The position numbers were made by a program, and so were the translations under genes. From NCBI GenBank assembly GCA_003213595.1, contig QCMR01000007.1, positions 1 through 37,508 of the forward strand: a stretch of DNA of 37,508 bases. Direction: 5' to 3'. Under the pieces are notes generated by a model, which was given only the letters and a program-made list of their open reading frames with translations, was not told where the DNA came from and did no database searches. Shown here in pieces: positions 1 to 7,774 of the stretch. The first letter of the stretch is position 1; each line of letters begins with the position of its first letter. The stretch is from SAR86 cluster bacterium AG-422-E19. Its GTDB lineage: Bacteria; Pseudomonadota; Gammaproteobacteria; Magnimaribacterales; AG-339-G14.

Positions 1-24
1 GCTCAACACAAATTTTCCAATCAT
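1..24 (-). CDS. Possible start of next gene, cut by window edge
   Basis: Seven bases after the SDR stop codon an ATG on the minus strand (bases 24-22) opens a frame that stays open to the window edge for eight codons, reading MIGKFVLS. An AAAGGG stretch sits directly before it, too close for a normal ribosome binding site. The tight spacing is typical of this genome, so a further gene of the same operon is plausible, but eight residues allow no family assignment. Confidence 0.3.
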
Positions 25-30
25 CCCTTT

Positions 31-837
31 TCATCTTAAGAGGCCTAGCATACCCCCATCAACCGCAATAAATTGTCCATTAATATATTTAGCATTATCA
101 GAAGATAGAAAAGTAACCAAGAATCCAACATCATCTGGATCTCCTAACTTTTCACTTGGGACCAGTTTAGCTTTTTTAGAGATGACTTCATCTACACTAA
201 TCCCTAAGGCTTTTGAATCATAATCGGCGAGCATTTTTTGCCTATCAGTCCAGATGATTCCTGGTAAAACAGTATTTAATGTAATGCCATACTGCGCATT
301 TTCGTTTGCTATTCCTACCATAAGACCTCCCAGAAAAGATCTTGAGGCATTCGAAACTGAGATTTCAGTTATTGGCTTGGCGAGGCCAATTGAGGAAATA
401 TTTATAATCCTTCCCCATTTATTTTTCTTCATAGACGGTAAAACATTTTTCATGAACATTATTGCAGGATAAGTAATTTTTGAGCTCTCATCTTCAAAAT
501 CTTCAGCGCTAGAGAAAGAATCAAAATTCCCTGGAGTTGGCCCTCCGCTATTGAGGATCAAAATATCAATTTGCGGCATTGAAGCTAATTTATTTTCAAA
601 AACTTTTAGTTCCTTTGGGCTATTAAGGTCAATTTTAAAATAATCTATATCTGGCTCAGCACCATTTTTTTTGCTTTCTATCTGGATTTTTTTTACTGCC
701 CTATCTAAATTTTCTTTAGAACGTCCAGTCAAAATCACATTACATCCAGATTTTGCTAAATTTAAAGCGCAAGAAAATCCTATACCTTTTGAGGAAGCCA
801 AAATTAAAGCTGTTTTATTGGATAAATCAATTTTCAT
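31..837 (-). CDS. SDR-family oxidoreductase lacking the catalytic Tyr/Lys
   Basis: This 268-residue protein has the length and layout of a classical short-chain dehydrogenase/reductase (FabG-like). The cofactor loop at residues 14-20 reads ASSKGIG instead of TGxxxGIG, the NNAG motif reads NSGG, and the catalytic Ser is present in INISSIG. The YxxxK active-site motif is replaced by SNASR, so Tyr and Lys are Ser and Arg. The C-terminus has the usual VLPG and NGQFIAVDGG signatures. A known SDR subgroup of beta-ketoacyl reductase-like proteins has the same imperfect motifs. The start ATG overlaps the end of the cytidylyltransferase gene upstream by 11 bases, suggesting coupled translation and a shared role in acidic-sugar metabolism. 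The substrate is unknown, and reductase activity should not be assumed. Confidence 0.85.
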   Translation of the reverse strand: MKIDLSNKTALILASSKGIGFSCALNLAKSGCNVILTGRSKENLDRAVKKIQIESKKNGAEPDIDYFKIDLNSPKELKVFENKLASMPQIDILILNSGGPTPGNFDSFSSAEDFEDESSKITYPAIMFMKNVLPSMKKNKWGRIINISSIGLAKPITEISVSNASRSFLGGLMVGIANENAQYGITLNTVLPGIIWTDRQKMLADYDSKALGISVDEVISKKAKLVPSEKLGDPDDVGFLVTFLSSDNAKYINGQFIAVDGGMLGLLR

Positions 838-1537
838 TTGAATTTTTTAGTTTAAATAAATGTTCTGCCTGATTCCAATCACTTTCAGAGTTTATATCTA
901 CAATTTCATCATTCTCTAGAATAATTGGAAAGGCTTTAGAAAAAAATCTATGTTGTGAATTGATAAATTCTTCTGTTGGAAATCCATAAAATGCACCTGT
1001 TTCATTTACCTGAATGTGCTTAATATATTGTCTACCTAACCTTTCGTGAAAAGGATGATTAATTGGAAGCCAATCTGAATCTTCGTTATTTGGATATTTT
1101 TTTTCCCACAAAAAAAAATGTGCAATATGAGCTGCAAAAACAGTTGAATTAGGGTGCTCACAAAGCTTCTGAAAAGCTTTTTTATAAGTTGTTACTTCTA
1201 TAAAGGGTGAAGTACATTGAATCATAAAAGAAAATTCTGGTCTTATTTTTTTTGGAAATGATTTTAAGCAACTTATTGTTGGCACATCTGGCATGGTGAA
1301 ATCATTTGATTCATCTTCATCTGATCTAAGAAAAATTTCAGCTCCATTATTTTTAGAAACATCTAAAATCTTTTCATCGTCTGAAGTAACGATTATTTTA
1401 GAAAAAAAATTTGAAAGTTTTAAAGCTTCTATTGTGTGAGCGATAAGAGGTCTATTTCCCAGTAACTTGATATTTTTACCTTTAACCCCTTTTGATCCTC
1501 CTCGTGCAGGAATAATTGCCCAACATTCCTTATTCAT
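827..1537 (-). CDS. Acylneuraminate cytidylyltransferase-family protein (CMP-sugar synthase)
   Basis: The N-terminus carries the nucleotide-binding signature of CMP-N-acetylneuraminate synthetases, IPARGGSKGVKGKN, at about residues 9-22. It is followed by KLLGNRPLIAHTIEA and IIVTSDDEKI, as in the NeuA/PseF/LegF family. These enzymes activate a nonulosonic acid with CTP for transfer to surface glycans in the cytoplasm. At 236 residues it has the normal single-domain length. I chose the ATG at 1537; a TTG one codon earlier (1540) is also in frame. No clear Shine-Dalgarno sequence precedes it. It is followed by an overlapping SDR gene. No NeuB or NeuC homologue lies in the window, so the sugar (sialic, pseudaminic, legionaminic or other) cannot be named. 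Confidence 0.85.
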   Translation of the reverse strand: MNKECWAIIPARGGSKGVKGKNIKLLGNRPLIAHTIEALKLSNFFSKIIVTSDDEKILDVSKNNGAEIFLRSDEDESNDFTMPDVPTISCLKSFPKKIRPEFSFMIQCTSPFIEVTTYKKAFQKLCEHPNSTVFAAHIAHFFLWEKKYPNNEDSDWLPINHPFHERLGRQYIKHIQVNETGAFYGFPTEEFINSQHRFFSKAFPIILENDEIVDINSESDWNQAEHLFKLKNSNEN

Positions 1538-1603
1538 CAATTAATTTATCTAAAAAATTTTTTTCTTAAAGAAGAGGTAAAAAAGTTATCAAGCTTATAT
1601 TTA

Positions 1604-1690
1604 TGGTACCCAGGGCCGGACTTGAACCGGCACGAAGTCGCCTTCGAGGGATTTTAAGTCCCTTGTGTCTACCAATTCCACCACCTGGGC
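1604..1690 (-). tRNA. tRNA-Leu (anticodon UAA)
   Basis: The reverse complement folds as a class II tRNA with acceptor arm GCCCAGG pairing with CCTGGGT (one G-U pair), the leucine D-arm TGGTGGAATTGGTAGACAC, anticodon loop CTTAAAA with anticodon TAA, a long variable arm, and T-arm GGTTCAAGTCC. Discriminator A and an encoded CCA tail (bases 1604-1606) are present. It starts three bases after galU and closely resembles E. coli leuZ, which also reads UUA codons and sits in the tRNA cluster downstream of pgsA. Confidence 0.97.
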
Positions 1691-1693
1691 TTA

Positions 1694-2578
1694 TTAAACT
1701 ATCTCCTTAATATATTTTTTTATCTCTTTATTTGTCTTGCCCATAGCTATATTAGCACCAAGAAACCCTTTGACTGAACCACAATCATAAATTTCAGAAT
1801 TTGAAAACGTTGCTTCCATAATTATCTTCTCATCAATTAAAATCTTACGTATTGCATCGGTTAACTGAAATTCGTCATTTTTACCGGTCTTTATTTTTTT
1901 TAAAGAATTAAATATTTCTCTGGGTAAAATATATCTACCAACAACCCTTTTATTCGAGGGAGCCTTAGAAACCGAGGGTTTTTCAATTATATCTTTTATT
2001 ACTTCTGTCTTTTTTAATGAAATTGTCGTATTTTCTAATTTCACGATTCCATATTTATCCACCTCTTTTATAGGAACTTTTTCAACTAGTACTTGGCCGT
2101 TTCCCTCGATAGAATGGTTACTCATCATTCTTTTGAAATCTGAATTCGAGTTTTTTGACAATAGAATTTCGTCGGGAAGTAACACAGCGAAAGCTTCTTC
2201 CTTGATTAATTTTTCAACTCTTAAAATTGCGTGTCCCAGCCCAATGGGATTCTTTTGAATAACAAAAGAGAAATTTACATCTTTAAAGACTTTATTAGGT
2301 AAAAATTTTAATAATTGTGATTTTTTATTTTGAGCTAAATGCCTTTCTAATTTTAAGTTTTTCTCGAAATACCTCTTTACAAGTGAATTACGGCTTCTAG
2401 TAACGAATATGATATCAGTAATACCTCCTTCAACTGCTTCCTCGACTATATAGTCAATAATTGGTTTATTAATTATAGTTAGAAATTCTTTTGGGATATC
2501 CTTTGTTGCTGGAAGCATTCTTGTACCAAGGCCTGCTACAGGAATAACTGCTTTTTTTATGGATCTAATTTCTTCCAT
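1694..2578 (-). CDS. galU: UTP-glucose-1-phosphate uridylyltransferase
   Basis: GalU makes UDP-glucose from UTP and glucose-1-phosphate, the donor for lipopolysaccharide cores, exopolysaccharide and UDP-glucuronate. The signature AVIPVAGLGTRMLPATKDIP lies at about residues 10-29, followed by KEFLTIINKPIIDYIVEEA. LLPDE, VEKV, IIEKP and the GRYILP and DEFQLTDAI blocks follow in family order. The length of 294 residues is typical. Its ATG overlaps the end of the cytidylyltransferase-cupin gene by 14 bases, so the two are probably translated together. The tRNA-Leu gene follows three bases after its stop and is probably processed from the same transcript. Confidence 0.96.
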   Translation of the reverse strand: MEEIRSIKKAVIPVAGLGTRMLPATKDIPKEFLTIINKPIIDYIVEEAVEGGITDIIFVTRSRNSLVKRYFEKNLKLERHLAQNKKSQLLKFLPNKVFKDVNFSFVIQKNPIGLGHAILRVEKLIKEEAFAVLLPDEILLSKNSNSDFKRMMSNHSIEGNGQVLVEKVPIKEVDKYGIVKLENTTISLKKTEVIKDIIEKPSVSKAPSNKRVVGRYILPREIFNSLKKIKTGKNDEFQLTDAIRKILIDEKIIMEATFSNSEIYDCGSVKGFLGANIAMGKTNKEIKKYIKEIV

Positions 2579-3323
2579 AACGATCCTTTATCCTAACAAT
2601 ATCTTCTTCCGAAAGTTTTGAACCCGTCTGGATTTCAATTATTTCCAAGTTTTTTTTGCCTGTATTTTCAATACTGTGAGTTTGGCCCTTGCTAATTTCA
2701 AAATAGGAGCCTTTTTTGCATTCAAACACACTCTCTTCAACAAAAACTTTTCCTGTGCCATTAAGAATATGCCATTTTTCATTCCTGTATTTATGAAACT
2801 GTACGCTTATTTTTTCTTTCGGAAAGATTACTAATTTTTTTACTTTGACATTTTTTTCATCTAAAAGATTTTCAAAGTGACCCCAAGGTCTTCTCTCGAA
2901 ATAATTTCTAAACTGCTCAACTAAATAAGAGCTTGATTGAATTTTTCCACCACCAACATCAAAAATCATTTTTATATTATTTTCTTTACAAACTTTATAT
3001 TCTGGAATGTCGTTTTTATTTTTTCTATCACCTCCATTTGCAAAGATGTCAATTTGATTTTTTTTCTTGAGATAGATCAAGGTCTTACAAACCGTCTGAT
3101 CATTATCTAAACATTTTACTACCCTATCAACGCAACTGAAACCGAGTAAAATTTTTCTTCTTTCTTCAAAAGGCATGAAAATAAAGCCTTTTTTTTCTTT
3201 TAAAAAATTGTTTGAGTTAAGAATCACGGTAAGAAAATCTCCTAGCTTTCTTGAGTCTTCAAGAAGTTTCAAATGTCCTGTGTGAACTGGATCAAAGCCG
3301 CCACTAACAACAATTTTTTTCAT
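2565..3323 (-). CDS. Cytidylyltransferase-like / mannose-6-phosphate isomerase-type cupin fusion
   Basis: Two domains are visible in this 252-residue protein. Residues 1-139 form a HIGH-superfamily nucleotidyltransferase of the TagD/RfaE type, with GGFDPVHTGH (HxGH at 14-17) and a late KIQSSS block in the position of the ISTT-like motif. Residues 144-252 match the C-terminal cupin of bifunctional mannose-1-phosphate guanylyltransferase/mannose-6-phosphate isomerase: RPWG at 145-148, QFHKYRNEKW at 175-184, HILNGTG, QTHS with His216, and the classic ending EEDIVRIKDRYGR. An NTP-sugar or polyol synthase with a fused isomerase-like cupin is the likely meaning, but the substrate is unknown. It has its own extended -10 promoter and is followed by galU with a 14-base overlap. 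Confidence 0.88.
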   Translation of the reverse strand: MKKIVVSGGFDPVHTGHLKLLEDSRKLGDFLTVILNSNNFLKEKKGFIFMPFEERRKILLGFSCVDRVVKCLDNDQTVCKTLIYLKKKNQIDIFANGGDRKNKNDIPEYKVCKENNIKMIFDVGGGKIQSSSYLVEQFRNYFERRPWGHFENLLDEKNVKVKKLVIFPKEKISVQFHKYRNEKWHILNGTGKVFVEESVFECKKGSYFEISKGQTHSIENTGKKNLEIIEIQTGSKLSEEDIVRIKDRYGRN

Positions 3324-3350
3324 TGATTAATATTAGGTTAATAAAAATTA

Positions 3351-3359
3351 ATTATATCA
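3351..3359 (-). promoter_or_regulatory. Extended -10 promoter upstream of cytidylyltransferase-cupin/galU
   Basis: On the minus strand the gap between tRNA-Cys and the next gene contains TGATATAAT, a perfect TATAAT preceded by the TG of an extended -10 element. Transcription would start near 3344, giving a leader of roughly 20 bases. The -35 position falls inside the tRNA-Cys gene and shows no match, as is common with extended -10 promoters. The same nine bases recur upstream of the RND operon at 30060-30068. Confidence 0.55.
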
Positions 3360-3366
3360 TTAGCAT

Positions 3367-3440
3367 TGGAGGCTGAGGTCGGAATCGAACCGGCGTAGAC
3401 GGATTTGCAATCCGCTGCATGACCACTCTGCCACTCAGCC
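3367..3440 (-). tRNA. tRNA-Cys (anticodon GCA)
   Basis: The reverse complement gives a complete 74-base tRNA: acceptor GGCTGAG pairing with CTCAGCC, D-arm with GGCAGAGTGG, anticodon loop ATTGCAAA with anticodon GCA, T-arm GGTTCGATTCC, discriminator T as required for cysteine, and an encoded CCA tail at 3367-3369. It lies 26 bases after pgsA, matching the E. coli order pgsA-glyW-cysT-leuZ except that tRNA-Gly is absent. Confidence 0.97.
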
Positions 3441-3466
3441 AAAAATTGATATTTTATATAATTGAT

Positions 3467-3994
3467 TTAAACAATCCATTTATTTAAGTACTTTATGAAA
3501 GAGTACCAAGAAATTATTGCACTCAAAGAGATAAAAAATAAACTCACTGAGAAGATAAAATCAGAAAAAATAGGTGAAATTAAAATAAATCCTAGTCCAA
3601 CCATTTGAATAGCCGTTTTATATTTTCCGAAGATATCAGCTTTTAACTCATCAATGTTTTTTGACTTAGAAATCATGAATAATCTTAAATAACTTATCGA
3701 AATTTCCCTAGAGACAATTAGAATTGTTGAGATTAAGATTACTAGACTTTCAAAGTTAAAAGTAATCCAAATAAGCAAAGAAGATACAAAAACTTTATCA
3801 GCTAACAAGTCAAGCAAGGAACCAAAGTCTGAGGTGAGTTTATTCTTACGAGCAAAATAACCATCTAAATAATCTGTAAAAGAGGCAATTAGAAAACTTG
3901 CCAATGAAAAAAAATATAATTCTTGCTCAAAAAAAATAATTATTGGAATGAGAAAAGCTATTCTAGATAAAGATAGGAAATTTGGAAGATTCAT
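3467..3994 (-). CDS. pgsA: CDP-diacylglycerol-glycerol-3-phosphate 3-phosphatidyltransferase
   Basis: PgsA makes phosphatidylglycerophosphate, the committed step to phosphatidylglycerol and cardiolipin, at the inner membrane. The full CDP-alcohol phosphatidyltransferase signature DGx2ARx8Gx3Dx3D is present in DYLDGYFARKNKLTSDFGSL followed by LDLLADK. The protein starts MNLPNFLSLSRIAFLIP, as usual for the family, and the rest is a string of hydrophobic segments. At 175 residues it has near-normal length. It begins one base after the uvrC stop, keeping the uvrC-pgsA-tRNA order of gammaproteobacteria. A pgpA gene, encoding an enzyme of the next step, enters at the other end of this window. Confidence 0.95.
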   Translation of the reverse strand: MNLPNFLSLSRIAFLIPIIIFFEQELYFFSLASFLIASFTDYLDGYFARKNKLTSDFGSLLDLLADKVFVSSLLIWITFNFESLVILISTILIVSREISISYLRLFMISKSKNIDELKADIFGKYKTAIQMVGLGFILISPIFSDFIFSVSLFFISLSAIISWYSFIKYLNKWIV

Positions 3995-3995
3995 T

Positions 3996-5825
3996 TTAAT
4001 TATTAAAATACAGAAAGATTTTTTTTGCTTTGTATGCTCCTATACCAGGAGCAGATTTTAGATCATCTAAAGAAGCTTCTTTTATTTTATCTATCCCTCC
4101 AAAATATTTAATGAGATTTGTTTTTAATACAGGCCCTAGCCCATCTATTCCATCTAAACTTGACGAAAAAAGGTCTTTAGATCGTCTTTTTCTATGATGA
4201 TTAATTGCAAACCGATGAGATTCATTTCTAACTAACTGGATAAGTTTGGATATTTCATTTTTATTACTTAGCTCATAGTTATTTTTAGAAGTATGTAAAA
4301 GATCATGTTTTTCGTTTCTATTTGGACCTTTTGAAACAGAAATTATTTTTATTTTTTTTAACAATTGTACATCAAGATTTTTTTTAACCGTATTCAATTG
4401 GCCTTTTCCTCCATCTAATAAAATCACCTCCGGAAGATCTAAATTATTTTTTTGTAAGTTTTTGCACCTTCTTTGAATAGCCTCACTCAATGCCAAGTAG
4501 TCATTATTAGAATCTTGTTTAATATTCATAATCCGATAATTTTTTTTATTAGGCCCATCTTTGGTAATAGATACACAAGAAGCTGAAACATTTTTTCCTG
4601 AAGTATGGCTAATATCAAAACCTTCTATTTTTTTAATGGATTCAATTTGTAAAAAATTAGCAAGAGAATCTAAACAATTTTGCAGCCAAGAAAAATTATT
4701 ATTTCTTGATAAAGCATCTTCAGCTTGGGATGAGCAAATATCAGTTAAATTCTTATTTTGCTTGCTTGGCTTATGGATAATTACTTTAGGAAGATTCAAA
4801 TCGCATAAAAAATCTTTTGTTTCTTTTAAAATTTCTTCATGAAAAAGCAAATTGATTGTTTTTCTTTCTTTATTTTTAATCACATAAGTTTCTAAAAAAA
4901 CTGATAATAATTCTTGCTCAGATACATTATCTTTTGTATTCGGATAAAAATTTTGAGAACTAGTAATCCATCCATCTTCAACTCGAAGTACACTTAGGCA
5001 GCAACTAAATTTGTTTCTTTTTATAGTAAAAACATCCAAATCATCAAAACCAGTTAAGACATTTTGTTTTTTTTGCGTATCTCTTATAGATTGGATTTTA
5101 TCTCTGTATATAGCCGCTCTTTCATAATCTTTATTTCCAGAATAAAAATCCATCTTTTTTTGAAGATCTAAAGTTATTTTTTTTGTATCTCCTGAAAGAA
5201 AATTTATAGTATTTGTTACATCAAAAGCATAGTCTTGTTTAGAGATATTTCCTACGCATGGAGCTGAACACCTGTTCATTTGATACTCAATACAAGGACG
5301 AGATCTGTTTGTAAAATTTATATCTTTACAATTCCTTAATTTAAAAAGAGATCTTATTAAGTTTACATTTAGTCTCATGGCTCCTACGTTAGCAAATGGT
5401 CCAAATGAGGTACTTGAAGGATCTTTTTGTCTAGAAATATAAATCGCAGGGAAATCTTTTGACGTAGATAAATGAATCGCAGGATATGATTTGTCATCTC
5501 TAAATTGAATATTGAAAGGAGGCCGTTTTTTTGAAATTAGGCCTTGTTCCAAGATTAAAGCATCAGATTCTGTTTTGGTAATAATAGTTTCAACATACCT
5601 GATTGATGATTTAAGTTTAGCAATTCTTTTGCCTTCGCCTTTTCTGACATTTAAATAGCTCTTGACTCTATTTTTGATATTTTTAGCCTTCCCTATATAA
5701 ATAATTTCATGTTCTGAATTAAAAAATTTGTACACTCCAGGTAATTCTGGAAAATCAACATTCTTTTTAAAAACTATTTTTTTATTTGTAAACTGAGCTT
5801 GCTTTGCCATCTGGTCTTCTTTCAT
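3996..5825 (-). CDS. uvrC: Excinuclease ABC subunit C
   Basis: UvrC makes both incisions in nucleotide excision repair. All expected parts are present in 609 residues: a GIY-YIG nuclease near residues 25-60 (LPGVYKFF, IIYIGKAKNIKNRVKSYL), a UVR domain for UvrB binding (DYERAAIYRDKIQSI), the RNase H-like C-terminal nuclease (IEGFDISHTSG, EVILLDGGKGQLNTV) and a terminal helix-hairpin-helix pair (GIDGLGPVLKTNL, APGIGAYKAKKI). The ATG at 5825 overlaps the end of ggt by 44 bases. A second in-frame ATG at 5810 shortens the overlap and has AGAAG five bases upstream, so either start may be used. pgsA follows after one base. Confidence 0.96.
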   Translation of the reverse strand: MKEDQMAKQAQFTNKKIVFKKNVDFPELPGVYKFFNSEHEIIYIGKAKNIKNRVKSYLNVRKGEGKRIAKLKSSIRYVETIITKTESDALILEQGLISKKRPPFNIQFRDDKSYPAIHLSTSKDFPAIYISRQKDPSSTSFGPFANVGAMRLNVNLIRSLFKLRNCKDINFTNRSRPCIEYQMNRCSAPCVGNISKQDYAFDVTNTINFLSGDTKKITLDLQKKMDFYSGNKDYERAAIYRDKIQSIRDTQKKQNVLTGFDDLDVFTIKRNKFSCCLSVLRVEDGWITSSQNFYPNTKDNVSEQELLSVFLETYVIKNKERKTINLLFHEEILKETKDFLCDLNLPKVIIHKPSKQNKNLTDICSSQAEDALSRNNNFSWLQNCLDSLANFLQIESIKKIEGFDISHTSGKNVSASCVSITKDGPNKKNYRIMNIKQDSNNDYLALSEAIQRRCKNLQKNNLDLPEVILLDGGKGQLNTVKKNLDVQLLKKIKIISVSKGPNRNEKHDLLHTSKNNYELSNKNEISKLIQLVRNESHRFAINHHRKRRSKDLFSSSLDGIDGLGPVLKTNLIKYFGGIDKIKEASLDDLKSAPGIGAYKAKKIFLYFNN

Positions 5826-7476
5826 CTGAAAATGCTTCTATGCCACCATCTTTTAAAAGAATAGAGTGTATTTCACCTATCTTCCGATTTAATAATTTTT
5901 TTTCTTTTTTTAGAGATTCTATAAGACTTTCATCGAACTGTTCATGAAAGAGTATGTCTGGTAGGTGTTGAAAATGTATACGACTTTTTTTGGAAGATTC
6001 TTCTAAAGACATTTGAAAGTCCAATACGTTGATAATTTCCTGCAACACACTGGTAATGATTGTTGAACCTCCGGGAGAGCCTGTTATTAAGAAAGGCTTT
6101 TCATCTTGAAAAATAATTACTGGAGACATTGAAGACAGAGGAGTTTTTTTAGGTTGAATTTTGTTAGCCTCCGATCCTATCAGGCCATATGCATTTGGAT
6201 ACCCCGGCTTTGATGAGAAATCGTCCATTTCATTATTCATAAGAATTCCAGTTCCTGTAGGAATTATGCCTGAACCATAGGCTGTGTTTAAAGTATAGGT
6301 ATTACTAACTGCATTACCCCATTTATCTATAATAGAAAAGTGAGTTGTTTCTTCCCCTTCTACTATAGTGACATTCGCCTTTGAAGGTAATTTCTTTTCT
6401 TGTATTTGCTGATAAATATCCTTTGCATATTTTTTTGATGTGAGTAAGTCTTGAGGTACATCAAAAAAATCAGGATCTCCAAGGTGTTTGGCTCTATCTT
6501 TATATGCATAATCCATGACAGATATTAAAGTTTTTAAATACCTTTCTGAATTATGATCAAATTCTTTTAATTCAAAATTTTCAAGAATATTTAAAATCTG
6601 AACCAAAGCAATTCCACCAGAACTTGGTGGGGCCATGGAGCAAATTTTATAATCTCTATAACTTCCACAAACTGGGCTAAGTATCCTTAACTCGTATTGA
6701 TTCAAGTCTTCAAGACTTAAATAACCGCCGTTGATTTGAAAAAAATTTGAAATTTTTTTTGCTGTATCTCCTGAGTAAAATTCTTCCTTGCCGTTTTGAG
6801 CTATTCTCTCTAAAGTTCTTGAGAGGTTTTGTTGAATCAAGATTTCTCCTCCAGAAAATCCATTTGGCCTTGTAAAAATTTCCTTTGATTCTTTATTTTT
6901 AGAAAATTTTATTTTGTATTTATTTAAATTTTTTGCCTGAAAATCGGATAAAACAAAACCATTTTTTGCTAAATCAATTGATGGTTGAATTAATGATTTA
7001 ATGTCAATTGTTCCAAAATTATCTGCCGCATAAAACATACCCGATACCGTGCCAGGGACACCTGAAGCTAAAATTGAATTTAAACTTAGTCCCTTGATAA
7101 CATTTCCTAAATCATCCTGAAACATTTTTTCAAAGGACTTTTGTGGTGCTCGTTCTCTGTAGTCAATAGAGAGAGTTTCATCTGTATCAGACAAATGTAT
7201 TAACATGAATCCACCACCACCAAGATTCCCTGCCGATGGATTTACTACAGCTAAAGCAAATGCTATTGCTACGGCAGCATCAATAGCATTTCCACCTTCT
7301 TCTAAAACTTTCATTCCAATATCAGTAGCAAGATAATGCCTTGTTGCAACGGCGAAAGACTCTGCTTTAAGAAATAAAGAGAAAAATAATAATAAGGTAA
7401 GAAAAAACGCTATTAATGAATATTTTGAGATAAGAATTTTGTTAATTGGGCTTATCTTCAGTATGCCTTTCACCAT
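5782..7476 (-). CDS. ggt: Gamma-glutamyltranspeptidase precursor
   Basis: GGT is a periplasmic N-terminal-nucleophile hydrolase that cleaves the gamma-glutamyl bond of glutathione. A signal-anchor-like segment (IAFFLTLLLFFSLFL, about residues 21-35 from the ATG at 7476) precedes the mature protein. GGNAIDAAVA and NLGGGGFM mark the start of the large subunit. The autoprocessing site is ETTHFS, with the nucleophile Thr at about residue 377, and GSPGGS forms the small-subunit oxyanion loop. A TTG at 7491 and a GTG at 7473 are alternative starts; every possible start overlaps the cupin gene upstream. The 3' end overlaps uvrC. Length, about 564 residues, is normal. Glutathione or gamma-glutamyl peptide scavenging is the likely role. 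Confidence 0.93.
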   Translation of the reverse strand: MVKGILKISPINKILISKYSLIAFFLTLLLFFSLFLKAESFAVATRHYLATDIGMKVLEEGGNAIDAAVAIAFALAVVNPSAGNLGGGGFMLIHLSDTDETLSIDYRERAPQKSFEKMFQDDLGNVIKGLSLNSILASGVPGTVSGMFYAADNFGTIDIKSLIQPSIDLAKNGFVLSDFQAKNLNKYKIKFSKNKESKEIFTRPNGFSGGEILIQQNLSRTLERIAQNGKEEFYSGDTAKKISNFFQINGGYLSLEDLNQYELRILSPVCGSYRDYKICSMAPPSSGGIALVQILNILENFELKEFDHNSERYLKTLISVMDYAYKDRAKHLGDPDFFDVPQDLLTSKKYAKDIYQQIQEKKLPSKANVTIVEGEETTHFSIIDKWGNAVSNTYTLNTAYGSGIIPTGTGILMNNEMDDFSSKPGYPNAYGLIGSEANKIQPKKTPLSSMSPVIIFQDEKPFLITGSPGGSTIITSVLQEIINVLDFQMSLEESSKKSRIHFQHLPDILFHEQFDESLIESLKKEKKLLNRKIGEIHSILLKDGGIEAFSDERRPDGKASSVYK

Positions 7477-7771
7477 TAAATATTGCAGCAAATTCTAAAA
7501 TCTCACTAGATTCATTAAAGACTCTATGAAACGCACCATCTGGAACTGGAATAACATCTCCTTGCTTAACTTCAAATTTTGAATCATCTATTTGCATTAT
7601 TCCTGTTCCTTTATAAAAAACATAAACTTCTTCTTGGCCATCATGTTTATGGCCAGATGTGCTTTTATTTGGATTTAATTTTGTAATACTGGGAACAAGT
7701 TTTGACAAAGAGCTATTATCAAGAACAACATACCTATCATCTTCTTTAACTACATGCCAATTATTGTCCAT
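7442..7771 (-). CDS. Small single-domain cupin protein
   Basis: This 109-residue protein is a textbook single cupin barrel. Motif 1 gives metal ligands His41, His43 and Glu48 in GHKHDGQEEVYVFYKGTG. Motif 2 is complete in GDVIPVPDGAFHRVFN, with His82 as the fourth ligand. It therefore probably binds a divalent metal. No substrate can be deduced: such cupins include isomerases, dioxygenases and sugar-binding proteins. It begins three bases after pyrF ends, and its last codons overlap the start of ggt, so it is expressed within the long gyrA-pgsA run. A role alongside either neighbour is not supported by the sequence. Confidence 0.88.
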   Translation of the reverse strand: MDNNWHVVKEDDRYVVLDNSSLSKLVPSITKLNPNKSTSGHKHDGQEEVYVFYKGTGIMQIDDSKFEVKQGDVIPVPDGAFHRVFNESSEILEFAAIFNGERHTEDKPN

Positions 7772-7774
7772 GCT

